From contig CAKJVC010000191.1 of NCBI GenBank assembly GCA_918026815.1, positions 620,001 through 684,000 of the forward strand: a stretch of 64,000 nt of DNA. The letters are read 5' to 3'. This document shows positions 56,615 through 64,000 of the stretch, piece after piece. The notes beneath the pieces were generated by a model. It was not told where the DNA came from, ran no database searches, and saw nothing but the letters and a program-made list of their open reading frames with translations. Every line of letters starts with the position of its first letter. The first letter of the stretch is position 1. Both the position numbers and the translations under genes were made by a program. Source of the DNA: Chalara sp. BL73 (Eukaryota > Ascomycota > Leotiomycetes > Helotiales).

Positions 56615-59600
56615 ATTTCAGGATTCGGGAATTCCGTCAGCATGTACACCGAAGACTTGGCTTCCGCGTCTTTACTTTGCGGGATTAGGTAGGAGTTTCA
56701 TGTCCGAATAAAAGGGATATGTAACCAATGTAGTGGTTAAAAACAGGGCCCAACCCGCTTATGTATGTGCTTAAACTTAGCCAACGTCAATGCTTCGCCT
56801 CTTTAGGTAAGGAGAATGCAAGTGCGACTTTGCTTTGTCACATTTAGCCACGAAAAAAAAACAGTCAGATTGCAGCCTCGCGTTAACACGTGGAACGTGA
56901 TTCGCCATGATATTGTGCTTTTAACGCCAGCCCGGCTCGCCGAGACCGCCTTGAGTTCGTGGGCATGACGTAGTGCGGCTGAGCCAATCCTCGCGTCCTG
57001 GGACTGGATCTTTGATTAGTGTCCCTCCACTAACTTATCCCGTACAGAGACACATGGCAGGCTCCCCGGATAGGCGCCATGGCTAGGCTTCGCCCCTATT
57101 AGGTCCTAACAAACCCAAATGGGGCACCAGCTGGCCCACTCAATATTTGCGCCGCATCTAGCTTCGCAAAGCAGCCTTGGACTCCTCATTTCTGAGCTCA
57201 GCTACACCAAAATAAAGCTATTATTGCCCCTTGTATCACTTAAGCTGGTGAAGGTTTCTGGCCGGACTTCGACTTCTTCGTCGCATGATTCTTCGTTAGT
57301 TTCAGAAGGATTACGGGTGTCGACGAGTTGCTCTAACGATATCGCTATCAAGTCATTAGCGACCTTATCATACATTCCGTATTTCCTCGATAGTTTCACA
57401 GCGTCATAAATCCCGACGATTATTTCTTGTTCTTATTATTTACTCCTCCACATCTTTCCACCTATCCCTAACCTCTATTGGTATTGTGTCAACCCGAGCC
57501 CCATCCGTTGACCGAAATCCAGAGAAAACTTCCTAGAAGTCCCGCTGCTCATCCAAGCTTTTTATTGTGTCACCGGTACGCATCCAGAATGCGAAGATCC
57601 TTGATCCGGTTGACTCTGGAGCCCCTACGTTTCTTAAATTTCCCTATTACCCACAAATGAAACTTATCAGAGTTGTACGGCGTTGCGGGTAAACAGCGCA
57701 GAGATTCTAGGTTTCTCTTGCTCCTTTCATGGCTTCTTGACGTTGACAGGCTGCGTTTCGGGCACGCTTTCCAATAATTTGTGGTTTCATCGGCAATAGA
57801 CACATTTCTGGCCTCATAGTTCTCGCACTCCTGCTAAATCTCTTGCGTTATACACTGAGTTTAGATAGAACGATCATCAGATGCAGCCTTCCCATGTCGG
57901 TTGAGTTGGCGGATCGTGTGGCGCGATTTACAGCCATCTGTCCAGCTGTTTAGTTCATTCTGGGCAGTGTTTTCATAACAAATTACAACTGTGAAGTTTG
58001 CTAATCGATGAAAAGCAACTTACTTTTACACTCCTTCAATTTGTTCCAGAACTCGGTCCCCTTATTCCTTAACATCCCCGCTGGCGAATATCCATCCGCA
58101 GTCTCGAACATCTACTGTCATTCATACAAACAGGTCTATAATAAGTAGCATTTTGTTAGTCTACGTATGAGGCACTCCTCTCATTTATCGCGCTCTCAAC
58201 ATGTTGAGGAATTTAGGTTTATTGGATATACAGTCTGAAACGCATGAGGGAGAGAGGAACTACCCATACTTCTGCTATCACTAAATGCCACATCTTTGAG
58301 CCTTTTTGCTGTTGCGGCGTTCATATACTTCATACCGATATCACCATAACAATATACGAAGCCAAAATCCGGCCATTCCGCAGGATCTTTTCGATATATA
58401 TAGAGTTTCGATATAGGGATTCCTATATATCCAAGTCTGACTATATAATTACGCCATATGATGAATACAAGTCCACTGTCACAAGCGGTCTGAAAAGCCA
58501 CTTTGATATTTTGAGGGCAGAAACTGGCAAAAAGGCGGAAGAAGAGAATAATGCAAAAGTGCTTGATGGCGATAAGAATACCGAGGCAGAATAATTTCGT
58601 CTGAAAAGAACATACTGCCAACGGTTCTTATCCCGGCCCCAACAGGGGGTGTGGTCTTTCGCCCCTTTACATCACAGCCCTGTCGAATACACTGCTTTCT
58701 AATAGTGCACTTCGCCGTAATAAAGACTCTGATTGGAGGAAGTGCTATGCCAGGTCTTAGTTTCCAATTCTCCAGTGACGATTTCACGCCTAACGCGGAT
58801 TCAACAGCTCACTGGAAGAATTTGGTTATGACAAGATCTTAACAATGATGAGACAAATCCGGTCAATGGCAAGCCCGCGCCTGAGTTTATTTCCGCTAGT
58901 CGGTCGTCAAGATTACCTTGTAGGGCCGCTTACCTATATTTGCTCAACCTCACAGTCGGGTTCTGGGACATGAAACCCAAGGGGGGGCGATCCTGCGGCA
59001 ATTGTGCAAACGGCGTCGAAAACCTCTCCTAATATCGTGACTGGTGGTGGAAGCGAGGACAAGCTCAAGGTTACGGCAAGGAGATGGTATCACGCAGTCC
59101 AGCGGTGGAGGCAGTGTAACATCTCGGGGGAGGCGTCAGTGAGATCCCGATGAAGCTGCGTCTTTGAGAGAAAGAGGAAGAGGAAGGGAGTTGGGATGCA
59201 GAGAGCCCAGTCCAGCCGAAAGCCGAGACCTTCAAAGCGATTGTGGGCGGATAAGACCGTTGTTGAAAACTTGTAGGAACTAAGGGCTATATGGTGTTAA
59301 CATTAACTAAGATAATAGGAAGCTGCCCAAGTCGGGGTGACATCAAGAAAGGAATTAGAGATAATAAGGGGACAACCTAGGCGGCTTTCTTCATTCCGCA
59401 GAAGGTAAGTCGGTTCTCTAGCGCGTGGGATAATCACTTTGCAATATTGATAAGGTTGCGTACGGACATAGCTATTCTTAATATAGGAACCCTGGCGCTT
59501 ATATGTGAAAACTGTTCCTTTTAGAGGCTGGCGCTTAGCTTTTCATTCAGCGGATGGTTTACGCATATTAAACTTTTTACGGTTTTAACTATGGTTTATT

Positions 59601-60113
59601 TCAACCAAGGCTTTACTGAACAACTTTGTTAATACCTCTTGTGGAACCTCCAAAAATCCTCAAAAATTCTACCCAAGTTTAAGGAAATGCACAGACCACT
59701 AATTCTCACCAGTGACCTATCGTGCATGGCGGGAGGTAAACGCTTGTAGAGTTAGCTCCCGGTACTCATGCAGATCTTGGCGTACGCCTTAGCCGAATCT
59801 CCTTAGAGGACATACTGTAGTAGGTGGCCACGACTTAGAAGAGGTAACACTAAGCCTCGCAACCCCACCCACCTCAAACCTTTAGTGTCTCACAATCCCC
59901 GAAAACCGAGCCCGCAAGAGACTAACATCACCAAACAAAACCGATTTCCATCATCAATCGACCCGGCCGCTGTTGACGACTTTGGAACGTCCCCTATGTT
60001 CCACATGGAGCGTATGCTTCCCACTGTCCGCATGTAGCACACACTTCCATAGAAAGCTCGAACTTATCGTTGACCGTAGAATCCGAGTAGAAGCTGAACC
60101 AACACTCAACACG
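56615..60113. other. 3.5 kb gene-poor stretch
   Basis: No gene is firmly supported. Two overlapping opposite-strand ORFs near 58196-58621 are the longest frames. The plus-strand one (58244-58594) ends in a charged tail (GKKAEEENNAKVLDGDKNTE) but shows no family. A minus-strand frame at 57202-57399 is also unassigned. The region looks like repeat-poor accessory DNA. Confidence 0.35.
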
Positions 60114-61949
60114 ATGGATAACAAGGGAAAGGAAGAGTCTCCAGACTATAAGCTGAACTTGTACCTCCCCCTCATAGATGGTTATCTCATTCGCCTCTTT
60201 AACCTCTTGCCTGGCAATGCGGGCAGTGGTATAAAAATCCAGCTTTTCATAGTCGAACTTGGCTATCATCCCTCGTTTGAAGCTCTCTCTTATGTATGGG
60301 GAGATGCCAGCGATATACTCTCTATCACATGTAACGGTGTAATAATACCCGTGGCGAGGAATCTCCATGATGCTCTAGAACGAATACGATACCCGGATAA
60401 GATTCGGACGCTCTGGGCGGATGCAATATGCATCAACCAAGGCAACACAACAGAGCGGAGTCACCATGTTGCATTCATGGATATGATTTACAAGAATGCG
60501 GATGCTGTATTTGTCGATATGGGCCATGATCGAGACGGGGGCGGCCCCGAAGTTGTTTCGTTGATCCAGGATCACAAAGTTCGTTCGTTTAGGTATTCTT
60601 CATTGGAGGATATGCCAGCAATCGACCCTGTGGATCCAATAATAACCGACTCAAGATGGAAAGGAGTGTCAACGCTGCTAAAGCAACCATGGTTCTCCCG
60701 CGCGTGGGTAATCCAGGAGGTCGGCTTCGGGAGGGCCGTCATTGCGGCATACGGACAGGTAGAATTCGACTATCACGATTTCATTCGCCTTCTTAGGTGG
60801 GGCATAAAATGCGCAGGCCAGCTCGAAGCTAGACATGACCTGACGTGGTGGTTCATACATCTCGACTGGCATGATTGGTCAATGCCGCCCAATACCACAC
60901 ACGCGCGCGATTTGCTGGTGTTCCTTTATCAGGCGAAGCCCCTGAAGTGCACCGATGCCAGAGACCACATTTACGCCTTCTCTGGCCATTCGTTGATGCG
61001 TTTGGAAGACGGAACGCCAATTATAGTACCCGACTACAATAAGGACGTCAAAGCCCTCTACTCAGAAGTCGCAAAACACTTCCTTTTGCGTGGCGATACT
61101 AGAATTATGGCTTCAATCGAACATAACGAGAGTTCGTTTTCTGAGGGACCGACATGGGCACCCCGGTGGGATATAAATCTTATCGTGTCCGACTTCGGCG
61201 TTGTGCCGGAAAACTGGTATCGATTCTCTGGCAGCATGGGAGACAAACAGGAGGCTATGATCAGAATACACGAGGAGCACATAGAGGTTCGAGGCGTCCT
61301 CTTTGATGTGATACGTAAGAGCATTCGATTTCCTGGATTTCTCCAGGCCGATGACACCGAGCTACCTACTCCACAATATCTAAAGTCGCTCAAAAATTCC
61401 AATATTCCGAAAGATCTTCTTATTCTCGACCGGGCCTTAGCCGAATTGAAATCTGGACAGGTCAACTGCCCCCACAACGGGCAAGATCTCATCGATGCTT
61501 TCAGTCTCACTATTTGTGCGGGTCGGACTACTCACTCCTATGAGCCTGCAGAGGAGAATATGAAACAGCACAGAGATAACTTTGCAGCGTACTGGAAACT
61601 TCGGCGGAGTGTGCTAGGGCCAGGTGAGCCCACTGACGACTTTAATGGGGATCCGAAGGAGGGAGATGCGGAGCAATTCGTTGTGGACATGCAGCAGTCC
61701 TGTCAGGCCCGCTGTTTCGTCATCACGGACAAAGGTTACGTTGGTCTAGGCCCTTGGATAGCTAAGCCTGGAGATGTCTGCTGCCTCATTCCCGGAAGCC
61801 GAGTCCCATTTGTTCTACGAGAGTTTCAAGGCGGGCATAACTGTTTTCAGCTAGTTGGCGAAGCATATCTTCATGGATTAATGAGAGGCGAGGTCTTTGA
61901 CCTTATTGACAGGGAGGGCCTGAAGGAAAAAACCATCGTGATTTCGTAG
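60114..61949 (+). CDS. HET-domain protein
   Basis: One exon. The first in-frame ATG, at 60114, gives 611 residues; upstream codons of the open frame lack ATG. The HET domain covers residues ~55-210 with FEALSYVWGD, LWADAICINQGNTTERSHHV and RAWVIQEVGFGRAV. The middle has the ARDHIYAFSGHS / VPDYNKDV motif that follows HET domains in this subfamily. The C-terminal module reads GYVGLGPWIAKPGDVCCLI, then FQLVGEAYLHGLMRGEVFD, a conserved ending shared with the partial HET gene at 62927. Role: probably nonself-recognition or stress-triggered cell death; the partner is unknown. Confidence 0.9.
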   Translation: MDNKGKEESPDYKLNLYLPLIDGYLIRLFNLLPGNAGSGIKIQLFIVELGYHPSFEALSYVWGDASDILSITCNGVIIPVARNLHDALERIRYPDKIRTLWADAICINQGNTTERSHHVAFMDMIYKNADAVFVDMGHDRDGGGPEVVSLIQDHKVRSFRYSSLEDMPAIDPVDPIITDSRWKGVSTLLKQPWFSRAWVIQEVGFGRAVIAAYGQVEFDYHDFIRLLRWGIKCAGQLEARHDLTWWFIHLDWHDWSMPPNTTHARDLLVFLYQAKPLKCTDARDHIYAFSGHSLMRLEDGTPIIVPDYNKDVKALYSEVAKHFLLRGDTRIMASIEHNESSFSEGPTWAPRWDINLIVSDFGVVPENWYRFSGSMGDKQEAMIRIHEEHIEVRGVLFDVIRKSIRFPGFLQADDTELPTPQYLKSLKNSNIPKDLLILDRALAELKSGQVNCPHNGQDLIDAFSLTICAGRTTHSYEPAEENMKQHRDNFAAYWKLRRSVLGPGEPTDDFNGDPKEGDAEQFVVDMQQSCQARCFVITDKGYVGLGPWIAKPGDVCCLIPGSRVPFVLREFQGGHNCFQLVGEAYLHGLMRGEVFDLIDREGLKEKTIVIS

Positions 61950-62926
61950 GATGTTGGTCATTTCTCTAGCCAATGGGAGGCACATTCACAGCTAACTGAT
62001 GACTTTAGAGGTATACCGGGTGGCAAAACAGGCTGGCGGACTGACGAACTGGCAAACTAAGTGTAGATATATGGGTTCCAGTTCCCTGTTCTAGATAACG
62101 CGGATGGCCTAGCCCTCTTCTGTGAATTAACTTCCTTGGGGAAAGTGCCTAGTCGCCTATGCGTTACCAATTTCTTGCTCCGAAAATGCGGACAGCTCTA
62201 AGGTTTTCACAACTAGCTATACTAGACTCGTTAATCAGCCGACAGACGGAGGAGAGGTGGCTGCCGTCACACTATTAGCTCCGCTAGATACCGGACAACT
62301 TTTACGATCTGAGATACTCAAATGGGGCAATGTGAACACTGTGGAAATCTAAGGACTTGGCGAAAATTTAGGATTTATGATGTTGGCAATCACCCAAACC
62401 GCTGCATTCAATCAGGAAAATGTCATCACTGTTAAGGCTTACCGGTATGACGGGGTGAGAGACAATGGAAAGAGGACACTTCGGAGCTCGCGGGCCAGCC
62501 GTTTTAGGCCGGTGCAAGGTTGCCCGTAAGTTGTCCCCAGTTCTCAATCTACAGTACCAAGGGCCGTGGATCTGTGGGGGCCTATCCACCACAATCCGGT
62601 GGGGCAAAGTGACGTACTGATCCATGCAAGTAGGGCTATTCTTATTCAGCCCAGTGTCCGTTGGTATCCTTTGCGCAATAATTGTTACGACGCAGAGCTT
62701 TTTGCACTGGCACTTTGCAATGTATAGATTCTTAAGACCAGATACAATTTGGCCAGGCTTAATCGGCTTATCTGGCGCGCAATCAAGGCTGGGTGCGAGG
62801 AAAGGGCCTTCCGTGACTTGATACAGTCCCACTCGCCGTGGTTTCAATATAGTTGGAGTATTACTGGAAAACATATTTCTAAATTTATACCACTGCTTCA
62901 GGGACTTCTTTATCCTATATTACTGC
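61950..62926. other. Intergenic between convergent HET genes
   Basis: No supported coding frame. Confidence 0.45.
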
Positions 62927-64000
62927 CTAAACAAGTTCTAGCTCCGCACTTCTAGCTTCATCGAAGGCTTCCCCATGCATAATGCCATGGACATAGCTCT
63001 CGCCAACTAAGCGCCATTGGTCGTCCTTTTGTCGGATTATTAGAGGGACCTTCCCGCCTTTGAACAGTCCAACCTGGTCGCCGACCTTCGTTGCTGGCGG
63101 CACCAACGCAAAATACCCATCTCTGGTAATTGCGAATCGGTTATAGAAGGACGGTCGTATCATCGTTTCGAACAGGCCATCGCTCTCGTACAACACATTC
63201 GTCACGCCGAACCCGACCGCCGCGAGGTAGTTATAAAGGCCAGTGAACTTATCGATACGGAATCGTTTCAGAACGCGTGGGGACTTCAACGCCTGCCGCC
63301 AGCCCGTGAAGGCCAGGTCACCAGCGTCCAAGGAATTGGAGGTGGTGTCGGTACACAGGGTGCGCCAAAAGGCCCGCGTGCGCGGCTCGTTCGTTGGGTA
63401 AATGGAATTCTCGTTGCTGCCGCCTAGCGCTAGGTCTTCGATCGACATCATCAAATCGAAGTATACGCTCATCCCCGTCAACCCCTCGGCTTCTAGAACA
63501 GACTTCTCGTCGTCGAGCTTTTGGTCGAGCAATTGCATCCGGAGTGTATCGACTACGGGAGGTTGGATAATCTCGGATAACTGGGCAATGTTATCCACGG
63601 TGTATCCAGAGAGGACCAGGATCTGAGGGTCCTTAAAGGTGGGAGTAGATGTGGACCCCCGCGTCGCAGCAAACTCACGGATCGGCGCGCTCGGGGACTT
63701 TCTTTTGCCGGCGGGGAAAACAAGATCTAGCCTCGGACTTGATCTATGGCTCCAATCAGGAACCCAGGATGGCAGGCGGCGCTCACCGAGCTGCGAGCCA
63801 CCATGCGGTATAGAAAGGAGGTCGAGGTTTCCTGATGAGGACAGGATTACGTGTGCAAGGTCCACGTATACTTCCTCGACAGTCTTACCGTAATCCACCT
63901 TGACGGAAATCGCCTTGTCGTCCAAGGCCGCGACGCCAAGAAGCCCATAAACTTTATCCCGCGGATCCGTCGCTTCAAAGCTGCGGCACCCATGTAGGCG
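62927..64000 (-). CDS. HET-domain protein, C-terminal part (5' end outside window)
   Basis: The open frame runs from the window edge to a stop at 62927, 357 residues visible. It begins inside the post-HET motif FEATDPRDKVYGLLGVAA, then VDYGKTVEEVYVDLAHVIL and LPSWVPDWSHRS, the standard middle of HET proteins. It ends with DGYFALVPPATKVGDQVGLFKGGKVPLII and LVGESYVHGIMHGEAFD. The ending is homologous to that of the 60114 gene, so the two convergent genes are distant paralogs. The HET domain itself must lie beyond 64000. Confidence 0.9.
   Translation of the reverse strand, partial: RLHGCRSFEATDPRDKVYGLLGVAALDDKAISVKVDYGKTVEEVYVDLAHVILSSSGNLDLLSIPHGGSQLGERRLPSWVPDWSHRSSPRLDLVFPAGKRKSPSAPIREFAATRGSTSTPTFKDPQILVLSGYTVDNIAQLSEIIQPPVVDTLRMQLLDQKLDDEKSVLEAEGLTGMSVYFDLMMSIEDLALGGSNENSIYPTNEPRTRAFWRTLCTDTTSNSLDAGDLAFTGWRQALKSPRVLKRFRIDKFTGLYNYLAAVGFGVTNVLYESDGLFETMIRPSFYNRFAITRDGYFALVPPATKVGDQVGLFKGGKVPLIIRQKDDQWRLVGESYVHGIMHGEAFDEARSAELELV

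Noticed and set aside
58196..58621. Overlapping ORFs on both strands of similar length
   Set aside because: Neither strand shows a domain or splice context; mentioned only in the intergenic note.

Overview
This is a 64 kb piece of a filamentous ascomycete (Pezizomycotina) chromosome. The evidence is short 46-132 nt GT..AG introns in most genes, fungal Zn2Cys6 regulators, heterokaryon-incompatibility (HET) proteins, paired fungal TRK and HAK potassium transporters, and a pogo/Fot1-type transposon with a RIP-like (C to T at CpA) mutation pattern. No species can be named from the sequence. Gene models were joined by hand from splice sites and conserved protein frames.

Region A (1-26.5 kb) is dense in carbohydrate genes. 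It opens with the last two exons of a fungal transcription factor. A GH106-like alpha-L-rhamnosidase candidate (minus) is divergent from a GH35 beta-galactosidase (plus). Then come a secreted GH43 enzyme, a UPC2-like Zn2Cys6 regulator, a saponin-hydrolase family protein, an MFS sugar transporter, a second Zn2Cys6 regulator and a GH43 enzyme without a signal peptide. Saponin hydrolases of this family cut soyasaponin-type C3 glucuronides, and the classic soyasaponin I chain is Rha-Gal-GlcA. The neighbours therefore look like a possible deglycosylation and uptake cluster for plant triterpenoid saponins or similar rhamnose/galactose/arabinose glycans. A 681 bp MITE with a 9 bp target duplication lies directly upstream of the transporter.

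Region B (26.6-36.5 kb) is looser. It holds a degenerate 1.86 kb pogo/Fot1 element with perfect 55 bp terminal inverted repeats, a rhodopsin-like (PTH11/SAT4-type) membrane protein with a damaged or unresolved 5' half, a secreted BBE-like FAD oxidoreductase, and a small two-finger C2H2 protein.

Region C (36.5-48.7 kb) holds a zinc-macrodomain fused to a class M sirtuin (SirTM), a complete TRK-type and a one-base-frameshifted HAK-type potassium transporter with a doubly frameshifted unknown gene between them, and a membrane-anchored RING-H2 protein.

Region D (48.7-64 kb) has decayed coding traces, a secreted Pro/Gln-rich repeat protein with dibasic (Kex2-like) sites, and four HET loci: one pseudogene interrupted by a solo-LTR-like insertion, two intact single-exon genes, and one running off the right edge. 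This part looks like fast-evolving, repeat-affected accessory DNA.
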